DNA of 36,197 nucleotides from an uncultured Bacteroidia bacterium (GCA_902787095.1 CADAFC010000009.1:1-36197); one strand, 5' to 3'; counted from the stretch's first letter, positions 1 through 7,644 are shown. Notes: generated from the sequence alone by a model not told the origin. A program made the numbers and translations.

Positions 1-180
1 CTCGTTAATCAGTTGAGGCTCAAGGATATACACGCCAGTATTTATCATATAACTCATGTCAGGTTTCTCCGAGATGCCTTTCATCAGGCCGTTTTCGCCA
101 GTCTCGATAACCCCGTAAGGGATATGGAACGACTTGATAGCCGTCACGACCTTATTTTTGATTCTTTCGGAATATTCCAT
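1..180 (-). CDS. Sugar nucleotidyltransferase fragment, N-terminus missing, runs off left edge
   Basis: The reverse strand reads 60 codons from ATG at 180 to the window edge without a stop. The peptide contains IPYGVIETGENG, then EKPDMSY and INTGVYILEP. This is the pattern of the middle of the NTP_transferase fold (RmlA/PtmE-like), where the sugar phosphate is bound before the EKP and NTGxY segments. The family's N-terminal nucleotide-binding part (GGxGTR...PKP) should lie about 100 residues earlier. It is absent, because an in-frame TGA sits two codons before this ATG and the acetyltransferase gene ends at 193. The gene is therefore a remnant, a split gene or an assembly join. It follows the acetyltransferase by 12 bases on the same strand. 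Similar CBS-domain nucleotidyltransferases activate legionaminic acid precursors, which fits the neighbours. The family is fairly sure; function of this copy is doubtful. Confidence 0.6.
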   Translation of the reverse strand, partial: MEYSERIKNKVVTAIKSFHIPYGVIETGENGLMKGISEKPDMSYMINTGVYILEPQLINE

Positions 181-192
181 CTTTCAAAACGA

Positions 193-831
193 TTATTTGT
201 TAAACTTAACCAGATTATCAGAAGCATAAACTCCAGGTTCGTCAATATCTTTGTAAACCACCGAACCTGCTGCCAATATCACATTATCTACGATATGTTT
301 GCAATTATGTATTTCCGAATTGCTTCCCACAAAAACATTGTCACCGATACGAGTGTCGCCGTTGATCATGCATCCTGTCGATACATGACAAAACTCACCG
401 ATTATGACATCATGTTCAATGTTTGTCATGGTATTTATGATGCAGTTTCGTCCGATATGGCTGTCGGCATTTATTATGGCTTTATGCATAACGACGGAGC
501 CTTCACCAACAACCGCATATTTTGAGACATGGGCATCGTTTGCTATCAAGGTGGCATATTTCCCGCCTGCTTTCTCTATCAGCCCTGCAATTTTTCGACG
601 AATGCTGTTGTCTTTAATCTGTCCGACAGTAATTACGAACAAAGCCTTGTCGACATATTTTGGGATGTCGTCATCTGTGCCTATCACGTCATATTTCAGC
701 ACTTTTGTGCCGACTTTATCCTTATGGTCAAGTATTCCCAAAACATTATAGCCGAGGTCTTCCGCAACGTCAATAACTGATTTACAATGGCCTCCGCCGC
801 CCACAAGGATTAAATTTTTACAATCTTTCAT
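193..831 (-). CDS. PglD/NeuD-like sugar N- or O-acetyltransferase
   Basis: This 212-residue protein probably transfers an acetyl group from acetyl-CoA to a UDP-amino sugar or sialic-acid-like sugar in the cytoplasm. The N-terminus has the small Rossmann-like domain of this family with LVGGGGHCKSV at residues 9-19. From about residue 95 it becomes a left-handed beta-helix of hexapeptide repeats (VVGEGSVV, IGRNCIIN, IGDNVFVG). His140 in NIEHDVIIG matches the catalytic histidine of PglD by position in the motif. The end GSVVYKDIDEPGVYASD is also typical, and the length is normal. Its ATG overlaps the stop of the upstream aminotransferase by four bases, so the two are translationally coupled and probably consecutive: amino group added by LegC, then acetylated here. 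The exact sugar cannot be read from the sequence. Confidence 0.88.
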   Translation of the reverse strand: MKDCKNLILVGGGGHCKSVIDVAEDLGYNVLGILDHKDKVGTKVLKYDVIGTDDDIPKYVDKALFVITVGQIKDNSIRRKIAGLIEKAGGKYATLIANDAHVSKYAVVGEGSVVMHKAIINADSHIGRNCIINTMTNIEHDVIIGEFCHVSTGCMINGDTRIGDNVFVGSNSEIHNCKHIVDNVILAAGSVVYKDIDEPGVYASDNLVKFNK

Positions 832-1970
832 AATCTTACGCTACTTGGTATGTTAACCACTCTGTCGGCGAACCAGACTGTGTTTTCAAGGCTGTCGTGT
901 TCACATTTCTCGAACATCGGAAGTCTGTTCATCAGCTCCCAGATAGGACGCGTCATCACGCCGTTATCATTGGTTTCCTGCAAAAATTCTTGTTGTGCTT
1001 TTTTATCTTTTAAGATTACTGCATTAAGCCAATAATTCGAAAAACAATCCTCAGGCTCAGTGAAAAAGTAAATATCATCAATGTTTTTGAAGAAATCGGC
1101 ATATTCTTTGGCTGTCTGGCGTTTGTCGGCAACAAACTCATCGAGATGCTCTAGTTGGGCGCATCCCAAAGCCGCATTGATGTTAGGCATACGATAGTTG
1201 TAGCCAATAAAGTCATGCCTGAACTCCCAGCGGTGCGGCACCTTAGCCTGTGTCGTTAGATGCTTTGCCAATGCGCCAAGTTCCTCATCCATAAACAGAA
1301 TCATGCCTCCGCCTCCTGTGGTGATGGTCTTGTTGCCGTTGAAACTCAAGGCTCCCACCTTTCCGAACAAGCCAGTATGCTTGCCTTTGTATCTGCTGCA
1401 GACACTCTCCGCCGCATCCTCGACAAGTTCGATGTGCCACTCTGCACAAACCGCGGCAATCTCCTCTATGAGCACTGGATGTCCGAAAGTGTGCATCGGC
1501 ACACAGGCTCTCACCCTACGACCCGAACGTTTATTGTAGCACTGACCATTTCTTATTTCTGCGTTTTTCTCAAGCCATTTTTTCAAAGCGTCAGGCGATA
1601 ATCCCATGGTATTTCTATCAACATCAATAAAAACTGGATGTGCGCCTGTATAAATTATGGCATTGCATGTTGCAATAAAAGTCAGCGCCTGTGTCAACAC
1701 CTCGTCATCACGGCCCACGCCCGCCAACATCAAAGCCATGTGCAATGCGGCAGTGCCGTTCACACATGCCACAGCTCGTTTCGCACCAGTATATATTGCA
1801 ACAACTTCCTCAAAACGATCCACAAATTTTCCCACACTGCTCACGAATGTAGTATCAATGCACTCATCAAGATATTTTTTCTCGTTACCTATAAACTTTG
1901 GCACACTCAAAGGCACAAAACCAACATTGCCATATAGCTCTTTTATGAAATTTATAGTTTTCTCGTACAT
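828..1970 (-). CDS. legC: LegC-family PLP-dependent sugar aminotransferase
   Basis: The 380-residue protein belongs to the DegT/DnrJ/EryC1/StrS aminotransferases, which move an amino group from glutamate to a keto nucleotide-sugar. The visible marks are GTAALHMAL near residue 72 (cofactor phosphate site), VEDAAES with Asp185 contacting the PLP ring, and SFNGNKTITTGGGGM with Lys214 as the expected Schiff-base lysine. Within the family, MHTFGHPV at about 159-166 and the N-terminal PKFIGNEKKYLDECIDTTFVSSVG point to the LegC subgroup, which makes the 4-amino sugar on the route to legionaminic acid. Length is normal. The gene overlaps the following acetyltransferase by four bases. A 4,6-dehydratase must supply its substrate; the CapD/WbpM-like protein at 25996-27942 could do so, but it is on the other strand and 24 kb away. 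Confidence 0.88.
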   Translation of the reverse strand: MYEKTINFIKELYGNVGFVPLSVPKFIGNEKKYLDECIDTTFVSSVGKFVDRFEEVVAIYTGAKRAVACVNGTAALHMALMLAGVGRDDEVLTQALTFIATCNAIIYTGAHPVFIDVDRNTMGLSPDALKKWLEKNAEIRNGQCYNKRSGRRVRACVPMHTFGHPVLIEEIAAVCAEWHIELVEDAAESVCSRYKGKHTGLFGKVGALSFNGNKTITTGGGGMILFMDEELGALAKHLTTQAKVPHRWEFRHDFIGYNYRMPNINAALGCAQLEHLDEFVADKRQTAKEYADFFKNIDDIYFFTEPEDCFSNYWLNAVILKDKKAQQEFLQETNDNGVMTRPIWELMNRLPMFEKCEHDSLENTVWFADRVVNIPSSVRL

Positions 1971-2172
1971 AATCTATATTTTTTGATCCAGATTTTTCTT
2001 TTTTCTCGTGTTCGAAGTTTGGAATAGTCACGTTGGCAAAACTAGCTATCGTCACCTCGAGCTTTGTGGTATAATCCATAAGCATATCCTCCATGATAAG
2101 CTTGATCGCCTCCATTATGCTCTCCTGTCGGAAAGTCACATTGTCTGATATGAATTGTGATTTGTTAAACAT
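1885..2172 (-). CDS. Small hypothetical protein between remB-like gene and legC
   Basis: An open frame of 95 codons begins with ATG at 2172, overlapping the stop codon of the upstream barrel gene (TGATG), and ends at 1885 inside legC in another frame. The first 70 codons fill the otherwise empty 200-base gap, and the tight coupling to the gene before it argues for translation. The predicted peptide is mostly helical and charged (MEAIKLIMEDMLMDY, FEHEKKEKSGSK). The last 29 residues are out of frame over legC and read poorly (WQCWFCAFECAK). I recognise no family. It may be a real short protein, a decayed gene, or only leader sequence of legC. Confidence 0.3.
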   Translation of the reverse strand: MFNKSQFISDNVTFRQESIMEAIKLIMEDMLMDYTTKLEVTIASFANVTIPNFEHEKKEKSGSKNIDYVRENYKFHKRAIWQCWFCAFECAKVYR

Positions 2173-3878
2173 CAAAAATCGTAATATTTTCTATCCAAAC
2201 TGCATCTCAGACCGAAACTGAAGATGAAATCGTTCTGAGTGTCAAGGCCTTCCGCCGCAAAATGACGCTGCGTCACCTCAGCGAACACATTCATGTTATA
2301 GGCAGGATTCACAAGATACGACACAATAACATCGTTCATCATCACCGTGGATTTCCTACCAATCAGGAGATAATGCCCGTTATGTGTGTCTTTGCCATTT
2401 TCATCGAAATCAAGCGGAATGGCTGTGGTGTAGTCGTTGTAAACGTTATGACCATAATTTGCCCAGACGTTGTTTGCCACATCCCAGTCGTCGCCATATT
2501 GTCCGTAGTTCAGCTTATACTGGAAATACCAGCGTTTCCAGTTGTATTGTGCTCTTGCCACCATCTCCCAGAGGTTGCCGCCCCATGGATGTGCCAATGG
2601 CTCGTTGTAATGTGCGTAGTTGTCTTCTCCCACCGCATTTTCTGTTCCTTGCGAGGTATGCGAATACATGTATGGTCTCACGACGTTGCCTTCCAACTGC
2701 AAAAACAGGTTTTTCACTCCGAAGCAGTCGTAGCTCTTCACACCAAGCTGATACGACTGTTTGTTTTGCGAGCTTCCGTTAAACGACATGAATTTTTTCA
2801 CTGTCATCTCATCCAATACGAACTGTCCGTAAATGGTGGTGTGTTTGCCTATGATAAAACTTGCGTTGATACCCAACACCGCGTTGTCAGGCGATTTTCC
2901 TGCATAATATTCAGCCGAACGCAAAAAGATTATCGGGTTAATGTATTGGAAATCAAAGCCTCTCTTCATGTCAATGGTGGCGTATGTAGAGTCGTTGACC
3001 ATCACCTGCTGATGTGTCTGTGCCGCTGCCATCACCGCATCGAATAAACCAATGTTAAGACGTTTTGTCACGGCAAAATCCAAATAATGTATCACAGCCC
3101 ACTTACGAGCGTATGTGTTGTCGGCCAAAACAGTATGACGGTCGGTCATTTGCGCATACATACAGGTGTACTGAATCCTCCAAAAATCGGCTTTAAGCTT
3201 CAGATACGGATAATTAGCCGCATTGTCCGACAGCATCATCGAACGATAGCCGTCACCGATGAAGTTCTTGCCGTATCCCAAAGTGGCGTCAAACCATTTC
3301 ACCGGACGATATGCCAAATAGGCGGAAGCATTGGTGAAATCTCTTCCGTTTGCCCCGTATTTATTGGCGAAACCTTGTCCTGGCACCACGCCAATAGTAG
3401 TGCAATAGGCATCGACATATTCCGGGAACACCGCCTGATTTTCCTTGATATTTGTGTAAAATGCAAACTGTTTTCCTATCGTTCCCTTAATCTCAGCGCC
3501 GCGAGTGTTCACCCAAGTGGTTCTATGTCCATCCGAGCCAACCTGAAAATCAATATACGGATTGATTGCGACATAATATTTTTTGTTTTTCAACCTTATG
3601 AAATCATCGTTTAAAAACGAATTCCACAAGTAATTCCAAAACTTGCTTTTCGCTTTTATTGGAATACGGTACAACTCATTGATGCTGTCCAAGTCAATCT
3701 TACCGTCAAACTGCGACTCGCTCCAGCCTCTCATGGATGTGTGAAACAGGTAATCCGAGCTGTAGGCGGCAGTCTGAACTTCCATCTCATAATCGTCGTT
3801 GAGAGGAATGAGAAGCTCCTGAGATTTAGCTGTAAGCCCCAGTAAAATCAGGGCAATAACTTGAAAAAACTTTTTCAT
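2172..3878 (-). CDS. RemB/Wzi-like outer-membrane beta-barrel protein
   Basis: I take ATG 3878 as start, giving 568 residues, because it opens a clean signal peptide (MKKFFQVIALILLGLTAKSQ); an earlier ATG at 4007 would add 43 residues, partly encoded by a repeat element. The mature part is rich in alternating aromatic and polar residues. Motifs include GYGKNFIGDGYRSMMLSD, NYPYLKLKADFWRIQYT, TKRLNIGLFDAVM and RGFDFQYINPIIFLR, which I know from Bacteroidota proteins annotated as RemB (gliding motility) or capsule-assembly Wzi-like. The chain ends in DRKYYDF; a terminal Phe is typical of outer-membrane barrels. The likely place is the outer membrane, perhaps handling surface polysaccharide. The gene lies directly after the ligase-like gene and before the sugar genes, which supports a glycan role. 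Gliding itself is not implied by the window. Confidence 0.68.
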   Translation of the reverse strand: MKKFFQVIALILLGLTAKSQELLIPLNDDYEMEVQTAAYSSDYLFHTSMRGWSESQFDGKIDLDSINELYRIPIKAKSKFWNYLWNSFLNDDFIRLKNKKYYVAINPYIDFQVGSDGHRTTWVNTRGAEIKGTIGKQFAFYTNIKENQAVFPEYVDAYCTTIGVVPGQGFANKYGANGRDFTNASAYLAYRPVKWFDATLGYGKNFIGDGYRSMMLSDNAANYPYLKLKADFWRIQYTCMYAQMTDRHTVLADNTYARKWAVIHYLDFAVTKRLNIGLFDAVMAAAQTHQQVMVNDSTYATIDMKRGFDFQYINPIIFLRSAEYYAGKSPDNAVLGINASFIIGKHTTIYGQFVLDEMTVKKFMSFNGSSQNKQSYQLGVKSYDCFGVKNLFLQLEGNVVRPYMYSHTSQGTENAVGEDNYAHYNEPLAHPWGGNLWEMVARAQYNWKRWYFQYKLNYGQYGDDWDVANNVWANYGHNVYNDYTTAIPLDFDENGKDTHNGHYLLIGRKSTVMMNDVIVSYLVNPAYNMNVFAEVTQRHFAAEGLDTQNDFIFSFGLRCSLDRKYYDF

Positions 3879-3928
3879 ATTTTTAATTCTATTTAATTCA
3901 TTCATATTGTCTTTTCGAGCTTGTTTCC

Positions 3929-4089
3929 CGTCATTTCGACCGACCGTAGGGAGCGGAGAAATCTCATACATTTTTGAAGCCTCTCTTTTTGGAGGAGATT
4001 TCTCCACTACGCTTCGCTTCGGTCGAAATGACGGGAGTGCTTCGCTTCGGTCGAAATGACGGGAGTGCTTCGCTCCGGTCGAAATGACA
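3929..4089. repeat. Dispersed inverted repeat, copy A, with triplicated right arm
   Basis: The left arm 3929-3965 (starts CGTCATTTCGACCG, ends GGAGAAATCTC) is nearly the reverse complement of the right arm 3995-4033 (starts GAGATTTCTCC, ends GGTCGAAATGACG), with a 29-base spacer. The outer 23 bases of the right arm then recur at 4039-4061 and 4067-4089, a period of 28 bases; the last copy differs at two positions. The element lies between the ligase-like gene and the barrel gene and supplies the last codons of the former. Related copies lie at 6979, 7593 and 9076. Elements of this look are common between genes in Bacteroidota genomes. Confidence 0.85.
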
Positions 4090-5479
4090 GAGTAAATAAT
4101 AGCGAGTTGAAGAAGCAGAAGAAAATGATTCCGAGCTGCACTTCGAAGATGGATTCAAACAGCGCATTGAAGCCTATCATCAGCAAAAACGAGCAATACA
4201 GCATGTCGAATCTCTTCGTTTTTATCCAAAGCACCAGCGGAATGATGAAATATGCCAGCAACAGCAGCAATCCGATGACACCCACGCTTATCATGGTCTC
4301 GAAAAACATGTCGTGTGCATTGATTTCATTGTCTATCGCAAATCTAATAAACTGATATTCAACAAGATACTTTGAGACAATTTCCGGATCGACACCATGT
4401 TTCTCTGCCTCCTCCATCAAATCTTTACGCATATTGTCATCTGGCTCATACCATTGATTGTCAATAACTTCATCAATAACAGCAACCATCTCGGGACCGA
4501 ATTTCGCATCCAGATTGGCTTTATACCGATGATACGATGCCATAGTCTCTGCCGTCCTGTCACCTGTACCAACTCCAAACGCCCAGTTTTCTTTCAAAAC
4601 CGACTGATATCCTTTAAACTGTATCAAACGATGGTCAGAAGAGTGTTCCGACGTGATATTGCTGATAGTCTCAGTGATTCGCTCGACGCTCTGCGGGAAT
4701 GCCACACAAGCGCCTGCCACGCCAAGCACAAAAACACCGCCCATTATCAGGCCGATTTTCTTCTTTTTCATGAGGAAAGTGAGCCAAATCCACTGCAAAA
4801 CGAATGTCAGCACCATCCATATCAAACCGGCACGCGACCTCACCAAGATGATGAAGACAACCAAAACTAAATATGCTATAATGTTGATTATCTTAGCTTT
4901 ACGATTTACATCTCCAAAAATACCCATGAAACAGAACATCAAGCCGAGGCTGGCGTACATTGAGAGGTAGCTGTGGTGCACATAGTACCATTTCATCAGC
5001 TCCTGGTCGAAAAAGCGGGCTGTTATCTCTCCATTGAAAAGCACATCGTAAACGGCGTACACCAAATTCATCATGAAAAACAGCACACAGCCCAAAACCA
5101 GAGCGTTTCCTATAGCTTTCAGTCTCTGTTTGGTCATATACGACATGTCGGAAAACAGGAAAATCATCGGGAAAATCAGGAATCCGAGTTTTTTGCTCAC
5201 CTGCGCCCATCCAACAGATTGATTTTCAGTGTATAACATACCAACAAGATATATCAGCCATGTCATCGCGAAGATGATATAGGCCCATTTGAGCTTCATC
5301 TGCTGTTCGTTGAACTTGAATTTCTGGTCGAAAACCACTTTCAAAACCGCGCAAACAAGCAACGCCACCTCGCAATATTGCGCCGCCAGCCAATGAAACG
5401 GTATCGCAAAAGCCAAAAGCATCATTATCAGCAGTTCCGCTTTTTGAAATGGTCGCAATCCTTCAAAAATTTTCTTCAT
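4007..5479 (-). CDS. O-antigen ligase / polymerase-like multi-pass membrane protein
   Basis: The 490-residue protein has about ten to twelve hydrophobic segments spread over residues 10-465. A large soluble loop lies at about 295-385, between GVGTGDRTAETMASYHRY and INAHDMFFETMISVGVIGLL. This plan, with RSRAGLIW in a membrane helix and a His in the NAHDMF segment after the loop, fits the Wzy_C/WaaL family, which joins or polymerises undecaprenyl-linked glycans on the periplasmic side. Ligase and polymerase cannot be told apart by eye. The last 25 residues (from FRPERSTPVISTEAKHS) are read from the repeat at 3995-4089 and are surely not part of the original fold: the native stop has been lost or overridden. 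The gene is followed by the barrel gene 128 bases on. A terminator-like hairpin lies upstream, so it probably starts its own transcript. Confidence 0.78.
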   Translation of the reverse strand: MKKIFEGLRPFQKAELLIMMLLAFAIPFHWLAAQYCEVALLVCAVLKVVFDQKFKFNEQQMKLKWAYIIFAMTWLIYLVGMLYTENQSVGWAQVSKKLGFLIFPMIFLFSDMSYMTKQRLKAIGNALVLGCVLFFMMNLVYAVYDVLFNGEITARFFDQELMKWYYVHHSYLSMYASLGLMFCFMGIFGDVNRKAKIINIIAYLVLVVFIILVRSRAGLIWMVLTFVLQWIWLTFLMKKKKIGLIMGGVFVLGVAGACVAFPQSVERITETISNITSEHSSDHRLIQFKGYQSVLKENWAFGVGTGDRTAETMASYHRYKANLDAKFGPEMVAVIDEVIDNQWYEPDDNMRKDLMEEAEKHGVDPEIVSKYLVEYQFIRFAIDNEINAHDMFFETMISVGVIGLLLLLAYFIIPLVLWIKTKRFDMLYCSFLLMIGFNALFESIFEVQLGIIFFCFFNSLLFTLSFRPERSTPVISTEAKHSRHFDRSEA

Positions 5480-5559
5480 CTGTAAATTATTGATTATGAT
5501 ATAATTACATCAGGTCTTCTCACAGCTTCGCCACTTGAGTCACATTAGCGACCCAAGAA

Positions 5560-5601
5560 AAAAAGCCTTATTTTTATCAATCTACAAAAATAAGACTTTT
5601 T
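5560..5601 (-). terminator. Hairpin terminator after the acyltransferase gene
   Basis: The arms 5560-5575 and 5586-5601 pair over six bases, one mismatch and nine bases (CTTATTTTT with AAAAATAAG), with a 10-base loop. The hairpin begins 25 bases past the stop of the minus-strand acyltransferase and is flanked by A/T runs on both sides, so it could stop transcription in both directions. The stem is A/T-rich apart from two pairs. Confidence 0.6.
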
Positions 5602-5626
5602 CTTTAAATAAATATAAAATTAATGA

Positions 5627-6901
5627 TTAAAAAAGTTCTTTTGCTTTTTCTTTTAGTTTGCCATTGAAAATCAATCGGATATCCGACATCCAAATGCGCA
5701 ACCATTCGTTATAATCAATAAAGTAGACATAGCTGTAATACAGGAAAACACTACCTAAAGCAGCAAATTTCCACGGCACGAGGCAAAACAGCAGTGTGAT
5801 GCCAGCCGCCATCACCAACGGATGCATCACCATCTCGACACAAAAGTTGGCGGTATTGCGGAACGCTTTGTCTTTCAATCCTTTAAGTACGAAATATGCA
5901 ATAATCCATATCGGGCATGACACCACTGCGGCGGCAACATAAAACGGCAGTCCGAGAAGCATCAGCAAAGACTTCAACAGCGTTTTTCCAAAAGTAGCCT
6001 TGTTTGCCACCGATTTCACTGAGATTTTCTTCTCTTTCCTGAGTCGTGTAAAGTCTCTCACCTTGTCAAACAGTGTCTTCGCCTTTTCGGGTTCTTTCTC
6101 TTTAAAATCAAGTATCTCTGCGATTTTCTGTTTGTTGTTCTCAAGTCGTTTCTTCAACGAGCAAGGCTGTTTCCCTGCCCTGATTTTTGTCAATTCCCAG
6201 ATTGCTTCGTAGTCTTCGTCTTCGTCGGGTATAAACGAGATAAGTTTGGCCATCCTTTCTCTCAGAACAGTCTTTAACTCATTGAGAATCACTGCTTCGT
6301 TCTCTTCTTCGCGTCCTTTTACAAACTCTGACACGTTGATAGGCTCACCATAACTTAGCAATATTGTTGAGCGGAAGCGGAAATAATCGCCATATTCCAG
6401 GCCGACAGGCACTATATAAACAGGTTTTTCCTTGCCATATTTGTTGTTTGCTCTGAGTGCGATATGGAAAATCCCTTTGCTTATGGGCCTCAGCGAGTGT
6501 TTTGTGCGGTGTGTGGCCTCCGGGAACAGATACATCGGAACCTCGTCGTACATCACATCCATGGCCTGGTCCATGGTGTCGCCGTTTTTATCACGGACTG
6601 CGCCTATGCCGTCGCGTATCCTATAAATCGGGAGTATGCGCAGCCAGCGTAAAATCTTGGCTGTCTTGGGGTTTTGGAAGATGTCGGCTCTTGCGATGAA
6701 CACCTTCTTCTCATGGGTGGTGGCAAGTATCACCATAGCGTCCATCAGGGTGTTGCAGTGGTTTGAGCCATACAGGCACGCACCTTCAGGGATGTTCTCC
6801 CTTCCCACTATCCGATACCTGCGAAACCCGCGGAAAGTGTGACGGTCAACGAAAAACCTCAAAAATGAATATAGCCAATTGTCATCTTGTATCTTACCCA
6901 T
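5627..6901 (-). CDS. PlsC-like lysophospholipid acyltransferase
   Basis: The 424-residue protein should transfer a fatty acyl chain to glycerol-3-phosphate or a lysophospholipid at the inner membrane. NHCNTLMD at residues 47-54 is the catalytic His/Asp block, here with five residues between His48 and Asp54 as in other Bacteroidota and GPAT-like members. The block LFPEATHR at 125-132 corresponds to the substrate-binding FPEGTRS motif. The segment from about 305 to 400 holds several hydrophobic stretches. It is longer than a minimal PlsC (about 240 residues), as in the larger subfamily. MGKIQDDNWLYSFLRF is a natural start. It stands alone: a terminator follows and a candidate promoter lies just upstream. 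Confidence 0.87.
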   Translation of the reverse strand: MGKIQDDNWLYSFLRFFVDRHTFRGFRRYRIVGRENIPEGACLYGSNHCNTLMDAMVILATTHEKKVFIARADIFQNPKTAKILRWLRILPIYRIRDGIGAVRDKNGDTMDQAMDVMYDEVPMYLFPEATHRTKHSLRPISKGIFHIALRANNKYGKEKPVYIVPVGLEYGDYFRFRSTILLSYGEPINVSEFVKGREEENEAVILNELKTVLRERMAKLISFIPDEDEDYEAIWELTKIRAGKQPCSLKKRLENNKQKIAEILDFKEKEPEKAKTLFDKVRDFTRLRKEKKISVKSVANKATFGKTLLKSLLMLLGLPFYVAAAVVSCPIWIIAYFVLKGLKDKAFRNTANFCVEMVMHPLVMAAGITLLFCLVPWKFAALGSVFLYYSYVYFIDYNEWLRIWMSDIRLIFNGKLKEKAKELF

Positions 6902-6921
6902 CTAACAAATTTTTGAAACGA

Positions 6922-6950
6922 CAAATTTACGAATTTTTCTTCAAATCAAA
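6922..6950 (-). promoter_or_regulatory. Candidate Bacteroidota-type promoter for the acyltransferase gene
   Basis: On the minus strand a TAAATTTG box (6922-6929) matches TAnnTTTG, with TTTG at 6947-6950 upstream. The 17-base gap is slightly short of the usual 19-21. It lies 20 bases before the ATG at 6901. Confidence 0.35.
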
Positions 6951-6960
6951 ATAATTTTTG

Positions 6961-6968
6961 TAATTTTG
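6961..6968 (+). promoter_or_regulatory. Candidate -7 box for the FMN-binding protein gene
   Basis: TAATTTTG fits TAnnTTTG on the plus strand, but I see no TTTG at the right distance upstream. If used, the transcript would carry the whole repeat copy B in its leader before the ATG at 7086. Confidence 0.28.
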
Positions 6969-6978
6969 TTCCGTTTTT

Positions 6979-7062
6979 TCAAGCGAAGGCGAAGCCGTAG
7001 TCGAAAAATCTCAAACAATGAATGAGATTTTTCCATTCCGCTCCGCTTCAGTCGAAATGACG
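6979..7062. repeat. Dispersed inverted repeat, copy B
   Basis: The right arm 7024-7062 (GAGATTTTTCC at one end, GTCGAAATGACG at the other) matches the right arm of copy A. The left arm 6979-7011 (AAGCGAAGGCGAAG to GAAAAATCTC) is more diverged and lacks the outer GTCATTTCG. The spacer is about 12 bases. It lies between two divergent genes. Confidence 0.72.
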
Positions 7063-7085
7063 AATTAATTGATAATTATAACAAT

Positions 7086-7592
7086 ATGAAAACCATCAAG
7101 ATTTTAAACTACATCTTCGTCATCGCCCTCGGGTTTTTCGCGGTGATGTTCGGAATCGACCGCTTCGGTAACAAAAACGCCGCTCAAAACGGCAACGCCA
7201 CGCTTTACACTGACGAGTACTGCCAGGGCGATGAATTTAAAGGTTTCAACGATGTCATCCCATTGGAAATCAACATGGCAGATGGCAAAATAGCAAGCAT
7301 CAACATCCTTGACAACAAAGAGACTCCACGTTTCCTCGACAGAGTGATAGACGGCGGTCTCGTTGAGAGATTCTACGGTCTCACGCCGAAAGAAGCCATC
7401 AACCTCGATGTCGACGCGGTGAGCGGTGCCACCTACAGCTCCAACGCCATCATAAAATCAGTGAAAACAAGCATGGCAGTCTATGAAGACGAGGTAAGCC
7501 CAAGTCCGTGGACATGGCAACTCATCGGCATCATCTGCTGCGCTGTAGTGCTCTGCATCCTGAGTATTTGCAGGAAACACTGCCACATATAA
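7086..7592 (+). CDS. FMN-binding domain membrane protein (RnfG/NqrC-like domain)
   Basis: The 168-residue protein has a membrane helix at about 7-24, a periplasmic domain, and a second helix at about 144-161 (WQLIGIICCAVVLCILSI). The block DAVSGATYSS fits the flavinylation motif D-x-x-S/T-G-A-S/T, with Thr116 as the residue that would carry FMN through a phosphoester bond made by ApbE. Such domains pass electrons across or along the membrane in Rnf, Nqr and many orphan extracytosolic systems. No rnf, nqr, apbE or partner redox gene is in the window, so this is an orphan. It is flanked by repeat copies B and C and by genes on the opposite strand, so it is transcribed alone. The family is clear from the motif and topology; the electron donor and acceptor are unknown. 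Confidence 0.83.
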   Translation: MKTIKILNYIFVIALGFFAVMFGIDRFGNKNAAQNGNATLYTDEYCQGDEFKGFNDVIPLEINMADGKIASINILDNKETPRFLDRVIDGGLVERFYGLTPKEAINLDVDAVSGATYSSNAIIKSVKTSMAVYEDEVSPSPWTWQLIGIICCAVVLCILSICRKHCHI

Positions 7593-7624
7593 CTCGTCAT
7601 TTCGAGCGAAGTCGAGAAATCCCA
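7593..7624. repeat. Dispersed repeat, copy C, left arm only
   Basis: CTCGTCATTTCGAGCGAAG followed by TCGAGAAATCCC matches the left arm of copy D almost exactly. I find no right arm behind it. The half-element sits 20 bases before the stop of the convergent barrel gene. Confidence 0.7.
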
Positions 7625-7644
7625 AACAATTGAATGAAAGAGTA

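Noticed and set aside
2262-3047. Long open frame (261 codons) on the plus strand opposite the RemB-like gene
   Set aside because: It is a shadow of the barrel gene: His/Val/Cys-rich peptide without family motifs, while the minus strand has signal peptide and barrel motifs.
3964-4167. Short minus-strand open frame with HFDRSEA- and VISTEAK-like peptides
   Set aside because: It is a shifted reading of the repeat units and the end of the ligase gene; the peptides come from the repeat, not from a gene.
5500-5556. Possible structured leader before the ligase-like gene (GGGTCGC..GTGACTC hairpin)
   Set aside because: A short imperfect hairpin is present, but I could not match it to a riboswitch or a known repeat, and it has no second copy in the window.
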